Below are positions 40,993-53,527 of a stretch of 64,000 nucleotides of DNA, in pieces. The notes below the pieces were generated by a model, which worked only from the letters and a program-made list of their open reading frames with translations, had not been told where the DNA came from and ran no database searches. The position numbers and the translations under genes are program-made. Position 1 is the stretch's first letter; each line of letters opens with the position of its first letter. This DNA is from an uncultured Bacilli bacterium (lineage in GTDB: Bacteria; Bacillota_I; Bacilli_A; RF39; UBA660). The stretch spans positions 104,915 through 168,914 of the forward strand of contig CAKPRZ010000003.1 of assembly GCA_934183165.1 (NCBI GenBank), in the 5' to 3' direction.

Positions 40993-43395
40993 TTAGATTT
41001 GATCAATATATTCAAGTAATTTTAAAAATAATCTGACAAAAGATCCATCAAGGCCTTTTCGACGAAGCTTTCTTATTGCAATTCGTTTTTTATTAATAGG
41101 ATCATTACTGAATAAAATAGCATCTATTTTTTCCTTCATTTCTGTTTCAATTTGCAAATCCATTAATATGCTTTCTATATCATCATTAACAAGTCTAACT
41201 GCATCTATTTCAATATCTCTTCCTATACAGTTAATAGTCAACTGTCCAATAGATCTAACCTTATTAACTTCAACGATAAAATCATTCTCTTCTACATATG
41301 ATTTATTTGGTATAGCAAGACCATTATCAAAATAGGTTGTAACTTGATCTGCTTTTTTAGTATTCTTAAAACGTATTTTATAACTTCTAAATTCTGGTAC
41401 AATTCCACTTTTTCCAGCAATCGATCTAATAATAACTGTATAATTACTAGGCATATAATTATAATCTATAGAAGTAAGTAGGTAGAACCCTTCTTTGTAT
41501 AAAGAACTTATTCCATCATCTTCGTACAATTCATAAGTATTACTCTTACCAGGAAAGATTTCTATTTCTAATTCAGTAGGATTTGATGTATTATTAATAT
41601 TACTTTGGTTTGAAAGAGGTATTATAGCCCCCTGCTTTGCAAAAACAGGATAATCTTCTTCCTTGAAAAAAGACACATATTTTTTATTTCCTGGAAATTT
41701 TTTACCAGTTGTATAGTCATACCAAATACCATTTGGTAAATAGAATCTATGAATTGTACGATTCATTAATGGTTCTTTTTTTGTTATAATCGGCGCTACT
41801 AAAAGTTCATTTCCAAAGAAATATTCATTTCTATATAAAACATCGTCATATAGCTTAGGAACTAAATAGTAAAGTGGTTGAAAAACAATTTTACCATCTC
41901 TATAATAGCGAAAAGCTTCAGAATATAAGTAGGATATTAATCTATGACGAAGCTTTAAATATTTAGCGGCTATATTTCTTGTTTTATAATTCCATTTCCA
42001 TGGTTCTCTTTTATAAAATTTTCCAGCTTTTGAATAAAATCTTAATATTGGACTAAAAACACCCAGTTGAATAGATCTAATATATAAATCCTCTTCTTCA
42101 ATACCTCCACTAAAGCCTCCAATATTATGACTCCACCAACATACACCTATATTAGCCGATTTAATATTAAAAAAAGGTAATTGTCGAAAGCTATCCCATC
42201 CAACCTTCGTTTTACCAGAATATAAAACAGGGTAACGATGAGATGCAACTAAAGGATTTCTAGCTAAAATCATTCCTCTTTTTGCCTTGTTTTTTTCTAG
42301 GTCAAAATAGTGATAATGATTCATAACCCATAACTTTTGTAAGTCACTTAGGTTACTGTAATCATTCCAGAAAAAATCCACTCCATAATCTTCTAAACTT
42401 TTAATAAATATCTTGAAATAAACATCTAAAAATTTAGGATTAAAAGGATTAAATTCAATAATTCCTTTTTCGTTTGGTGCAATATCTTTAATTGCTTCTT
42501 GATATAATGCTTCATTTGGATTTATACCATTGGTTGGATCAACATTAAGACCAACTCTAATTCCTTGCATATGTAGTTTATCTATTAATTCTTTTGGTGA
42601 TGGAAATAAGTCATTATTAAATGTAAAACCTGTTATATTAGAGGGATCCATTTGTTTATGCCATCCTTTATCAAGTAGCAAGACAGATATAGGAATTCCT
42701 TCATCTTTAAAATTAGTTACTAATTTTTCAATATCATTTGCATTATAGGATGTTTCTCTACTCCACCAATTTCCTAATGCATATCTAGGTATCATGGATG
42801 GATTACCAGTTAATTTAAAATAATCTTGAAGACAATATCCAAAATCTTTATCGTACATAAATAAGTAAATATCAATATTGTTAGGAATAGGGCTTTCAAT
42901 CATACCAAATTGATTAAATCTAAAATTATTACTATCATTAAGTGAAACAAAGCCTTCTAAAGAATATAAACCTCTATTTATATAGGTTTCATCTTTAGTT
43001 TCAACACTTATATTAGAACCAAAATAATTTCTAGCCTCTGGATGTCCATAATACCACACATTATTAGTACCATTTAAGGTTACTCTCAAATTTTTCATAG
43101 CATTCATTCCACTGCCTTTGAATGGAGCATTCTTAACATATGTTAAAGTAAAGTATTTAGTGGAAATTTCTAAAAGCATTTCATCTTGTCTAATATCATA
43201 CTGAGGGACATCAAAATTACGACGTAAAACCAATTCACTAGCTCTATCATCAAATCTTGCATCATTACTATATTCAAGTCTTATTAATCTTTCAGTTAAA
43301 ATAGTAAAGCGATATTTATCACCTTTTATAATAGCGCCAGGATTAGATTTTAAATTATTTAAATCTATAGAAAATTGTTCTCCTAAATTATACAT
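40993..43395 (-). CDS. Family 31 glycoside hydrolase (alpha-glucosidase type)
   Basis: 800 residues, cytoplasmic (no signal peptide). GH31 marks: N-terminal galactose-mutarotase-like domain, then ALGNWWSRETSYNANDIEKL, VLLLDKGWHKQ, the nucleophile block FFWNDYSNLSDLQKLWVMNH (Asp of WND) and the acid/base segment VGWDSFRQLPFFNIKSANIG with CWWSHNIGGFSGGIEEED. The C-terminal domain (ELYEDDGISSLYKEGFYL) matches the family. The enzyme removes terminal alpha-glucose or alpha-xylose from sugars; exact specificity cannot be told. ATG at 43395 follows GAAAGGGGCATTGTT. Confidence 0.92.
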   Translation of the reverse strand: MYNLGEQFSIDLNNLKSNPGAIIKGDKYRFTILTERLIRLEYSNDARFDDRASELVLRRNFDVPQYDIRQDEMLLEISTKYFTLTYVKNAPFKGSGMNAMKNLRVTLNGTNNVWYYGHPEARNYFGSNISVETKDETYINRGLYSLEGFVSLNDSNNFRFNQFGMIESPIPNNIDIYLFMYDKDFGYCLQDYFKLTGNPSMIPRYALGNWWSRETSYNANDIEKLVTNFKDEGIPISVLLLDKGWHKQMDPSNITGFTFNNDLFPSPKELIDKLHMQGIRVGLNVDPTNGINPNEALYQEAIKDIAPNEKGIIEFNPFNPKFLDVYFKIFIKSLEDYGVDFFWNDYSNLSDLQKLWVMNHYHYFDLEKNKAKRGMILARNPLVASHRYPVLYSGKTKVGWDSFRQLPFFNIKSANIGVCWWSHNIGGFSGGIEEEDLYIRSIQLGVFSPILRFYSKAGKFYKREPWKWNYKTRNIAAKYLKLRHRLISYLYSEAFRYYRDGKIVFQPLYYLVPKLYDDVLYRNEYFFGNELLVAPIITKKEPLMNRTIHRFYLPNGIWYDYTTGKKFPGNKKYVSFFKEEDYPVFAKQGAIIPLSNQSNINNTSNPTELEIEIFPGKSNTYELYEDDGISSLYKEGFYLLTSIDYNYMPSNYTVIIRSIAGKSGIVPEFRSYKIRFKNTKKADQVTTYFDNGLAIPNKSYVEENDFIVEVNKVRSIGQLTINCIGRDIEIDAVRLVNDDIESILMDLQIETEMKEKIDAILFSNDPINKKRIAIRKLRRKGLDGSFVRLFLKLLEYIDQI

Positions 43396-43497
43396 AACAA
43401 TGCCCCTTTCACTTATACTATCATCTATTATATAATTATAACATAAATTTAGGCAATTTGTTATAATTTTGATATAATAACAGACGGAAGTGATTAT

Positions 43498-44436
43498 ATG
43501 AATAAATTTAAATATTCTAATTCAAACAAAAGATATCATACACTTGACTATTTTTATAAACAAAAATTCGGTTCAAAGATATTTAAAGTTAGTCTTAATG
43601 CAGGATTTTCTTGTCCAAATAAAGATGGAACTAAAGGATATGGCGGCTGTATATATTGTTCCAAACTAGGAAGTGGAGACTATGCTGGTGAAGTAGAAAA
43701 AAGTTTAACTACACAATTTGAAGAAATAAAAAAAATAATGCTTAATAAATGGCCAAATGCAAAATACATTGGATATTTTCAAGCTAACACTAACACGTAT
43801 GCACCAGTTAATATACTAAAAGAAAAATATGAAAGCATTTTAAATCTTGATGGAGTAATTGGATTAAATATCGCTACTAGGCCAGACTGTATTAGTAGTG
43901 AATGTTTAAATTACTTAGAAGAATTATCTAAAAAAACATATTTAACAATAGAGCTTGGATTACAAACCATTCACGATAAAACGTCAAAATTAATTAATAG
44001 AGGCCATGATTTAAAGTGTTTTGAAGAATGTGTTAGATCATTACGTGACAAAAGCATCAATGTAGTTGTTCATATTATTAACGGGCTTCCTTACGAAACA
44101 AAAGAAATGATGCTTGAAACAGTTAAATATTTAAACACATTAGATATTCAAGGTATAAAAATACATATGCTTCACATTATTAAAGGTACTGCTTTAGAAA
44201 ATTTATATAATAAAGAAAAATTTCACATTCTAACAAGAGATGAATATGTAAATATTGTCTGTGATCAATTAGAACTATTGAGAAATGAAATTGTAATTAA
44301 TAGAATTACTGGTGATCCAAAAGCTGATGAGTTAGTAGAACCAATTTGGTTAATTAAAAAATTTGGAGTATTAAATGAAATTGATAAAGAAATGGCAAGA
44401 AGAGATTCTTACCAAGGAAAATATGCTGACAAATAA
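43498..44436 (+). CDS. YtqA-like radical SAM protein (TIGR01212 family)
   Basis: 312 residues. Cluster motif FSCPNKDGTKGYGGCIYCSK (CX11-type spacing to CIYC, as in the TIGR01212/Elp3-like family), then GYFQANTNTYAPVNILKEKY, GLNIATRPDCIS and ELGLQTIHDKTSKLINRGHD. Its partner YtqB methyltransferase is often adjacent; none is here. The role is unknown, possibly tRNA or cofactor modification. Confidence 0.88.
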   Translation: MNKFKYSNSNKRYHTLDYFYKQKFGSKIFKVSLNAGFSCPNKDGTKGYGGCIYCSKLGSGDYAGEVEKSLTTQFEEIKKIMLNKWPNAKYIGYFQANTNTYAPVNILKEKYESILNLDGVIGLNIATRPDCISSECLNYLEELSKKTYLTIELGLQTIHDKTSKLINRGHDLKCFEECVRSLRDKSINVVVHIINGLPYETKEMMLETVKYLNTLDIQGIKIHMLHIIKGTALENLYNKEKFHILTRDEYVNIVCDQLELLRNEIVINRITGDPKADELVEPIWLIKKFGVLNEIDKEMARRDSYQGKYADK

Positions 44437-44516
44437 TGTAAATATTATATTAAATTTTGAAAAGTAATTAATTTTAAGGTTGTTTTGTGTTATTATTTTT
44501 ATAATAGGTGACTTAG

Positions 44517-46079
44517 ATGAAGAAATATATTTGTTTTTCCGTTTTGTTGTTTCTGATAATATTACCGGCAAAAATTAAAGCACAAACAACTGCTATTGTC
44601 GATATAACAGAGATGAATATCTATCAAATTCAAGATGCTGTCGACAAAGGTTATTTAACATACGAGCAAATAACAAGAATATATCTTGATAGAATTAATA
44701 AATATAATAAACAATATAATGCCATTTTAACAGTTAATAAAAATATTATAGATGAAGCTAAGAAAAAAGATGAGGAATATCATAAAGTAGGAAGAAAAAG
44801 TCTTATTTTTGGATTACCAATACTTGTTAAAGATAATATAGATGTTAAAGGAATGCCAACCACATCAGGATCAAGATTACTTCTTGATTCGTACCCAAAT
44901 AAAAATAGTGACGTAGTACAAAAGCTTCTGGATGCAGGAGCAATTATTATAGGGAAAACAAATATGAGTACTTTTGCTTTAGATGGAGCGAGTTCATATA
45001 GTGACTTTGGACATGTTCATAACGCATATAATTTAAATTATACTCCATATGGCTCTTCTGGTGGATCTGCAGTTGCGGTTGCTGCTAATTTTGCGGTCGC
45101 AGCTATTGGTACTGATACAGGTGTCTCTTTAAGGTTACCATCTGCAGCAAATAATGTAATTGGCTTTAGAACAACATATAATTTAGTAAAATCAAAAGGA
45201 GTTATTCATTTAGACTCAACTCGTGATGTAATTGGACCAATAACCAAATATGTTGAGGATAATGCTATAATAATGGAAATAATTGATGATGAAAAAATTA
45301 ATTATCAGTCAGCAACAACAACAAAGAATTTAAAAGGTATTAGAATTGGCGTAATTAAGTCGTTTAAAAATACTACCGTCAAAAGTATTAATGATTTGTT
45401 TTCTAAACAATTAGAAATTCTTAAAAGCCTAGGTGCTGAAATTGTATATATAGACAATTTCAATCTAGACTATAGCTTTTTATATGATGAATTTTGTTAC
45501 GATTTTAATAATTATATAAAAGGAACATCCAGTCATATAAAATCATTTAATGATTTGTTAGTATCTAATTCATATAATTTTTTAAATAAATATTCAAATT
45601 CTTATTGTAGTAAAGATTATCACAATTCATCTAAGTATAAAAAATATATAGAAATACAAAACAAAAATATTGAAAAGGCAAATAATATTTATGAAAAAAA
45701 TAAGTTAGATGCTATTTTATATGTTTCTATAAAAAATCCAATTGTCCAAATTCAAAATTTAGGAAAAGTATTTGTAAAAACAGATAGTTCTAAAATGGCA
45801 AATTTAATCGGATTCCCTGCAATGGCTATTCCAATTGGAAATATTAACCAATTATATTATGGAATGGAAATTATGGCTGAACCATATAATGAATCTATCA
45901 TATATGATATTGCTTTCAACCTTCAAAGAAAAAATTCTTTTTATAAAGTTCCCAATATTGCCCCTAAATTATATACAGTATCAGAAAGTGCAAAACAAAT
46001 GTTACAATTAAAAGAATTAATAAGAGACATAGAAAAAAATTCTTTAAGCTTTATATATAAAATCAAAAAAGTATTGTAA
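44517..46079 (+). CDS. Secreted amidase-signature family enzyme
   Basis: 520 residues with a Sec signal peptide (MKKYICFSVLLFLIILPAKI, cleavage near KAQTT). The amidase-signature core is complete: GLPILVKDNIDVKGMPTTSG (catalytic Lys), NYTPYGSSGGSAVAVAANFA (cis-Ser) and IGTDTGVSLRLPSAANNVIG (nucleophile Ser). The nucleophile loop reads GVS instead of GGS. A helical insert at residues ~330-400 is larger than in GatA. Secretion separates it from GatA; it may split amides outside the cell or in the wall. Confidence 0.85.
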   Translation: MKKYICFSVLLFLIILPAKIKAQTTAIVDITEMNIYQIQDAVDKGYLTYEQITRIYLDRINKYNKQYNAILTVNKNIIDEAKKKDEEYHKVGRKSLIFGLPILVKDNIDVKGMPTTSGSRLLLDSYPNKNSDVVQKLLDAGAIIIGKTNMSTFALDGASSYSDFGHVHNAYNLNYTPYGSSGGSAVAVAANFAVAAIGTDTGVSLRLPSAANNVIGFRTTYNLVKSKGVIHLDSTRDVIGPITKYVEDNAIIMEIIDDEKINYQSATTTKNLKGIRIGVIKSFKNTTVKSINDLFSKQLEILKSLGAEIVYIDNFNLDYSFLYDEFCYDFNNYIKGTSSHIKSFNDLLVSNSYNFLNKYSNSYCSKDYHNSSKYKKYIEIQNKNIEKANNIYEKNKLDAILYVSIKNPIVQIQNLGKVFVKTDSSKMANLIGFPAMAIPIGNINQLYYGMEIMAEPYNESIIYDIAFNLQRKNSFYKVPNIAPKLYTVSESAKQMLQLKELIRDIEKNSLSFIYKIKKVL

Positions 46080-46110
46080 AAAACCACTATTTTATGAATT
46101 AGTGGTTTTT
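46080..46110. terminator. Bidirectional terminator between amidase and YfhO genes
   Basis: AAACCACTA (46081-46089) pairs with TAGTGGTTT (46100-46108), A-rich on the left and T-rich on the right, between convergent genes. Confidence 0.85.
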
Positions 46111-46113
46111 GCT

Positions 46114-48741
46114 TTATATAATAAATGATGTAATAAACATGATAAATGGCACCATATAAAAAACTAATAATAACATTGTATATAAAATCAAATAAATAAT
46201 GTACGATATTTTATGTAATAAATTAACTTCCATTATTTTATTATAAAATTTTGTAAATGCAACAAATACTATTATTCCAATACATGTAAATATTATTCCT
46301 AATTTTAATCCTGGCGTAGTATAATTAATTTTAATATTATTTGAGCCTTGTATTAACCTTATGCCAATAAATCCATCAAATACTTTTATTATCTCAATAT
46401 TATTACCATTTAATTTTGCTCTCATGCCATTTAAATAAGGTACTGGGATAAATAATATATCTTCACTTTTACTGTCATATGAAACATTTAGACAATCTTT
46501 TGTATAGTTAACATCTACATCGTACTTATTATTATTAAAATACTTTTTTAATAAATTTCTATCAAGTAATCCAAATTTTATTGATATATTTTTAGCAATA
46601 TCTTTTTTTATTAAAATTTTAACATTAACTGTTTCATTTTCAAATGTACCAAGATTTAAAGAAGCATTACTATCTTTACTATAAAAATTGCTTTTTAATA
46701 GTTTTCCATTTACATATACATCAAAACAACTATACAATTTGTTTTTATCAGAATTCATATATGAAGTAAAAATTTCTAAATATAATGTTTTTTTATCTTT
46801 AATATCAAAATTTTTCTCTAAATATGCTTCTTTATTTTTATCAATAATATCTAGGTTTTTGCCATCATAAGTGGCATTTACTAATTCGAAATCTTTATAT
46901 ATATTCATTATATCAGTTGTATCATTCGATAATGCTTTATAAATAATATTTGTATTTTCAAATGATGAATTCACATTTTCAAGACTTTTATTTTCTTTTA
47001 AAATGTACCCTTTTGATATGGGCATGGACGCTTCATATATTTTTAAATTACTTTTACTACTATATAAATTGTACAATTCGGCATCCGGATTATTTTTAGT
47101 AATTAAATATTTATTTGATAAAACAAAATCAAGAAAATAGTTACTTTCTCTAGATGAAGTATTCATCCAATATGAATTATATCCTAGCTTTTGATATTCA
47201 ATAAACATATTGTTATCTGTTAGAGATGTAAAGTAGTCTTGCATTGGTTTATTGATAATTGCTCCAGGATTTGCAATTATATCATTGTCTTCTTGTTTTA
47301 AATGATAACCTGTCTCTGTTTTTAATGTACTTATATAATTCATATTAATGTAATTATCATGAAATTTTTGAGCTGTTTTATCTATATTTATATATATAAG
47401 TGATTGACAGAAAGAAAATACAATTAAATTTGTCAGCAAAAACATTTTAGTTAATTTACCACCTTTATTACCAAACTTAAATAATACTAAATATGTTATT
47501 AGATTTATAGTTGATAATACAACTGCTACAAAAAAGGCTTTGTGATTGTAACTAAATGATAATTTGTTGACACTTTCTTGTAACACTGGATAATATTTAT
47601 AACTAATAATAATTGTTAATGCTATTGCAATAATAGTAGTTAAAGTAATTAATAATTTGTGTTCTTTTTTATTTTTATCATTTTGATTTATATACATAAA
47701 AGATGCAATAATCAATATAAAAATTAGAATAAATCCATATCTATATGGATAAAAAACATAACTACCAAAATGCCACATTTTATTTATTGGCTCTATGATT
47801 AGTGATAAACCAACTATTAAAGCGCTTAATACTATAAACTTTATATTTTTTCTAGTTTCATTACCATCTTTATACCTTTTTAGTAGTAATATACTGCACA
47901 CAACAGAAGCCATGCTGGATGTTAAAAACATTAATTTATCTATAATTGGTCCCAACTTTGATGAGAATAATTGATTAAAATTCAATTTCATTCTTGCAGA
48001 TGATAATATTTGTATAAATACAGGTACTAAAATTATTGATGATATCAATAAAGATACCACAACAGAAATTCCTAATACTGTAATTATTCTACCTATATTT
48101 TCTTTATTATAAATTTTTAGATATATCAATGTTATAAAAAAAATAAATATAATACACATTAATGAAATGTAAAAATTAAATATTAAACATAATGTCAATA
48201 TCACAATAAACATAGTCGGCTTTTTTGAATTTAATAGCTTATCCAAGCCTAACATTAAAAGAGGAAACAAATATACAATATCTATCCAGCCAGTTATTAT
48301 GTACATGGATAAATTATAAGTAGATAGTGCATAAACTACACTAAAAAAGCATTTATAAAAATTATTTTTCTTTTCAAATTTTTTATCTAAAAAATAGTTG
48401 CATGTAATTGCGGATAATACTATTTTCAATAATACAATTATACTTACTGCATTTGGTATACTAGCTCGTTTAAATAGTAATACTATTAGAGTAAATGGAC
48501 TTACTATATAATAAGCAAAGTTAGCAATAAGATTAGATGCAATACCTCCGGTATAATCTATCATCATTGATTTACCATTAAATACAATATCATAAAAATT
48601 GTAATACAATGGAACTATTTGTTCATACATATCTCCCCATATTATATAATTTTTTCCAAATGGATATATTCCCTTTATGAAAAACGCAACTAATAATATG
48701 AACATAACTATTAACCCAGGAATAAAATACTTCTTTTTCAT
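46114..48741 (-). CDS. YfhO-family large membrane protein (GT-C type)
   Basis: 875 residues. Twelve or so membrane helices in residues 5-460, then an outside domain and two final helices. The start KGIYPFGKNYIIWGDMYEQI has the acidic D-x-Y pair of GT-C glycosyltransferases, and SNLIANFAYYIVSPFTLIVL is typical of YfhO. YfhO in Bacillus and Listeria glycosylates lipoteichoic acid using lipid-linked sugars. The next gene upstream is a GT2 enzyme of the GtrB/CsbB type that supplies such a donor; their ends overlap by four bases (ATGA). Together they form a CsbB-YfhO pair. Confidence 0.88.
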   Translation of the reverse strand: MKKKYFIPGLIVMFILLVAFFIKGIYPFGKNYIIWGDMYEQIVPLYYNFYDIVFNGKSMMIDYTGGIASNLIANFAYYIVSPFTLIVLLFKRASIPNAVSIIVLLKIVLSAITCNYFLDKKFEKKNNFYKCFFSVVYALSTYNLSMYIITGWIDIVYLFPLLMLGLDKLLNSKKPTMFIVILTLCLIFNFYISLMCIIFIFFITLIYLKIYNKENIGRIITVLGISVVVSLLISSIILVPVFIQILSSARMKLNFNQLFSSKLGPIIDKLMFLTSSMASVVCSILLLKRYKDGNETRKNIKFIVLSALIVGLSLIIEPINKMWHFGSYVFYPYRYGFILIFILIIASFMYINQNDKNKKEHKLLITLTTIIAIALTIIISYKYYPVLQESVNKLSFSYNHKAFFVAVVLSTINLITYLVLFKFGNKGGKLTKMFLLTNLIVFSFCQSLIYINIDKTAQKFHDNYINMNYISTLKTETGYHLKQEDNDIIANPGAIINKPMQDYFTSLTDNNMFIEYQKLGYNSYWMNTSSRESNYFLDFVLSNKYLITKNNPDAELYNLYSSKSNLKIYEASMPISKGYILKENKSLENVNSSFENTNIIYKALSNDTTDIMNIYKDFELVNATYDGKNLDIIDKNKEAYLEKNFDIKDKKTLYLEIFTSYMNSDKNKLYSCFDVYVNGKLLKSNFYSKDSNASLNLGTFENETVNVKILIKKDIAKNISIKFGLLDRNLLKKYFNNNKYDVDVNYTKDCLNVSYDSKSEDILFIPVPYLNGMRAKLNGNNIEIIKVFDGFIGIRLIQGSNNIKINYTTPGLKLGIIFTCIGIIVFVAFTKFYNKIMEVNLLHKISYIIYLILYTMLLLVFYMVPFIMFITSFII

Positions 48742-49667
48742 TTACTTGGCTCCTCAGTTTCTTTAACAATATATAATGGTCTTCTTTTAGATTCTAAATA
48801 TGTTTTTGACAAGTATTGTCCTAATATTCCCATACAAAGCAATTGAATTCCACTTATAAAAAACATTATACATACCAAAGATGGCCAACCTCTTGTTGCA
48901 TCTCCAAATATTAATGTCCTAGCAATTACAAATATAATTGCAAACAAACAAAATAATATTCCTATTATAAAAGCTAAAGAAAGTGGAAAAGTTGAAAAAG
49001 CAATTATACCTTCTAATGAATATAAAAATAGCTTAAAAAATGACCATTTTGTCTCTCCAGCAACCCTTTCTACATTTTCAAATTCTATCCATTTGGTTTT
49101 AAATCCAATCCAACCAAATATACCTTTTGAAAAACGATTGTATTCTTCCATTGATAATATTGCATCTACCATTTGTCTAGTCATCAATCTAAAATCTCTT
49201 GCTCCATCAACAATATCTGCCCTTGATATTTTATTAATAATTTTGTAAAACATTCTAGCAAAAAAACTTCTAATAATCGGTTCTCCTTTACGAGTTACTC
49301 TTCTAGTAGCAGCACTATCATACCCTTCTTCTACGATTGCTTTGTACATTTTTGGCAATAAAGAAGGTGGATCTTGTAAGTCAGCATCCATAATTGCAAC
49401 ATAATCTCCTGTAGATGCTTTTAATCCAGCATACATACCAGCTTCTTTTCCGAAATTTCTAGAAAATGAAACATACCTTACTCTTTTGTCTTTTTTATTT
49501 AATTTTTTTGTTACTTCTAAGGTTTTGTCCTTACTACCATCATCTACAAAGATAAACTCAAAATCATTTTTTTTCATTTGCTTTGTTATTTTAGTTATTT
49601 CCTTGTAAAAAATTGGTAATGCTTCTTCCTCATTATAACAAGGTATTACAATACTTATTTTTTTCAT
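48738..49667 (-). CDS. CsbB/GtrB-type polyprenyl-phosphate glycosyltransferase (GT2)
   Basis: 309 residues from ATG at 49667 (GTGAGGTATATT ahead; a GTG at 49679 is also in frame). GT-A fold: ISIVIPCYNEEEALPIFYKE, FVDDGSKDKT, SFSRNFGKEAGMYAGLKAST and MDADLQDPPSLLPKM, then two C-terminal membrane helices. It makes an undecaprenyl-phosphate sugar, used outside by the YfhO partner downstream. Confidence 0.92.
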   Translation of the reverse strand: MKKISIVIPCYNEEEALPIFYKEITKITKQMKKNDFEFIFVDDGSKDKTLEVTKKLNKKDKRVRYVSFSRNFGKEAGMYAGLKASTGDYVAIMDADLQDPPSLLPKMYKAIVEEGYDSAATRRVTRKGEPIIRSFFARMFYKIINKISRADIVDGARDFRLMTRQMVDAILSMEEYNRFSKGIFGWIGFKTKWIEFENVERVAGETKWSFFKLFLYSLEGIIAFSTFPLSLAFIIGILFCLFAIIFVIARTLIFGDATRGWPSLVCIMFFISGIQLLCMGILGQYLSKTYLESKRRPLYIVKETEEPSK

Positions 49668-49732
49668 AATATACCTCACTGTAATTTAATTATACATTCC
49701 GTATATTATGATTTCAAGTATAATAATACATT

Positions 49733-49764
49733 TAAAAATCCACTATGATTAGTTCATAGTGGAT
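49733..49764 (-). terminator. Terminator downstream of ligA and a possible small ORF
   Basis: ATCCACTATGA (49738-49748) pairs perfectly with TCATAGTGGAT (49754-49764); TTTTTAAA follows on the minus strand. Confidence 0.8.
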
Positions 49765-49835
49765 ATTTTATTATGGTGTAATACTTTTAGGTAATATTTC
49801 TTACCCAGAAGATATTCTCTTCCTAATTTATTCAT
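49749..49835 (-). CDS. Possible 28-residue basic peptide after ligA
   Basis: An ATG at 49835 opens a 28-codon frame rich in Lys, Tyr and Leu (GREYLLGKKYYLKVLHHNKI) that ends in the arm of the terminator. The ribosome site (GGTGATAAT) is weak. Being between ligA and its terminator it would be co-transcribed. It may be chance. Confidence 0.25.
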   Translation of the reverse strand: MNKLGREYLLGKKYYLKVLHHNKISTMN

Positions 49836-49868
49836 ATTATCACCATTAATATTATCTACAATTATTTT

Positions 49869-51890
<2,022 letters not shown>

Positions 51891-51993
51891 TTACACTTCT
51901 TTTATTGATTCAAACCAATATTTATCAAAAACATATATTAAATAGACTTTTATCCACCAATTTACATTGGAATTTTAGCAACTAAAATTAACA

Positions 51994-52884
51994 TTAAAAG
52001 CCTCTTGATGAGCCTCCTCCACCAGAAGAGCCTCCTCCACCGTGAAAACCTCCAAATGATGATCTACCACTAAAGGAACCACCACTTCCACGATAACCAC
52101 CAGAGCCATGATAACCGCCTGAACCTGTTGTTTTCACAGATCCCATTATAAATCCTACAACATTGCAAAAAACAGCCACCTTAACGGTGTTAAATATACT
52201 GGCTATCAAACTAAAACCTCCAGCAAGAATAATAGATATTACTATATCATAAATTCCTACACCCATTATTCCAATCTTTTGCCTTTTTACGTTTGCCACT
52301 AATACTCCAGCAAGAAAACAAGTTACATAAAAAATCATGAAAACAAGACCTTTTTGATTACCTGTATTTTCTGATACATTTTCATCTGGTAATCCATCAT
52401 AATGATTAGAAACCAATTTATAAAATTCCTGATAACCTTTTTTTATTCCTAGATCATAATTATTATTTTTAAAGTATGGTATCATATATTGATCTTGAAC
52501 TCTACCTGTTTTACCATCAGTTAAAAATCCCTCTAATCCATATCCAACTTCTATTCTTGATTTTCTATCTTCAACCGATAAAAGTATTAATAAACCATTC
52601 TTCTTATCTTTATTTCCTATCCCAAACTTATTGAATAAACCATTTGCATAATCTTCAATTGCTAATCCATCCATGTTTTTAACAGTTACAACAACTATCT
52701 GCGCACCTGTTTTATCATATAATTTAACACTATTTTCTAGTATATAATTTTTTGTGCTCTCACTTAAAACATTAGCATAATCATTAACATAGAACTCATT
52801 AGTTGGACTAACAATTGCTTTTGAAGATTGTGAAAATGAAAAAAATAGTATTAAAGTAAATACTAAATATAATATTTTTTTCAT
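51994..52884 (-). CDS. TPM-domain membrane protein (YgcG type)
   Basis: 296 residues: signal peptide (ILYLVFTLILFFSFSQSSKA), an outside TPM domain with YVNDYANVLSESTKNYILEN, GAQIVVVTVKNMDGLAIEDY and RKSRIEVGYGLEGFLTDGKT, two or three membrane helices, and a Gly/Ser-rich tail with SGG and GGG repeats ending in RGF. Its ATG overlaps the lemA stop. TPM and LemA genes commonly travel together; the function is still open (possibly membrane protein turnover or stress). Confidence 0.88.
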   Translation of the reverse strand: MKKILYLVFTLILFFSFSQSSKAIVSPTNEFYVNDYANVLSESTKNYILENSVKLYDKTGAQIVVVTVKNMDGLAIEDYANGLFNKFGIGNKDKKNGLLILLSVEDRKSRIEVGYGLEGFLTDGKTGRVQDQYMIPYFKNNNYDLGIKKGYQEFYKLVSNHYDGLPDENVSENTGNQKGLVFMIFYVTCFLAGVLVANVKRQKIGIMGVGIYDIVISIILAGGFSLIASIFNTVKVAVFCNVVGFIMGSVKTTGSGGYHGSGGYRGSGGSFSGRSSFGGFHGGGGSSGGGGSSRGF

Positions 52885-53450
52885 TAATTAAAATTTACTT
52901 CTGGTACTGTTTTAGCATTATCACTTGCTTCAAAATAATCTTTTGATTCAAATTTAAACATACCAGCAATTATATTGGTTGGGAATTTTTTTATATAAGA
53001 ATTATAGTCATTTACTGTATCATTATAATTTTTTCTAGCAACTGCAATTCTGTTTTCTGTTCCTGCTAATTCATCTTGTAAATTTATAAAGTTTTGATTT
53101 GCTTTTAAATCAGGATAGTTTTCAACAACAACCATTAATGCACTTATAGCATTTGATAGTTCTTCATTTGCCTTAGCTTTATCTCCTGTAGTTTTGGCAT
53201 TTAATAAATTTGATCTTGCTTCTGTTATATTAGAAATAATTTTTTCTTCATGTGAAGCATAACCCTTAACTGTATTAACCAAATTTGGAATTAAATCTGC
53301 TCTTCTTTGTAAATATGTATCAACATTTTTTAATTCCTTTGTTACGGTTTCCTCTTTTGACACCATAGTATTGTACTTACCTACACAACTTAAGCCTAAT
53401 ATTGCTATTACTGCAATAATAACAATTAATATAATTGAACCTTTCTTCAT
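52884..53450 (-). CDS. lemA: LemA family protein
   Basis: 188 residues from ATG at 53450 (GGAGGATTGGAT ahead). One N-terminal helix, then a helical bundle: YNTMVSKEETVTKELKNVDT, YLQRRADLIPNLVNTVKGYA (hallmark), ASHEEKIISNITEAR and YPDLKANQNFINLQDELAGT ENRIAVARKNYND. It is the first gene of the pair with the TPM protein. Confidence 0.93.
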   Translation of the reverse strand: MKKGSIILIVIIAVIAILGLSCVGKYNTMVSKEETVTKELKNVDTYLQRRADLIPNLVNTVKGYASHEEKIISNITEARSNLLNAKTTGDKAKANEELSNAISALMVVVENYPDLKANQNFINLQDELAGTENRIAVARKNYNDTVNDYNSYIKKFPTNIIAGMFKFESKDYFEASDNAKTVPEVNFN

Positions 53451-53527
53451 ATCCAATCCTCCTATGATATAAATATATTATTTTTTAAACAATTTGTAAA
53501 TATTTTTATTTCAACATTAATTTTTAT

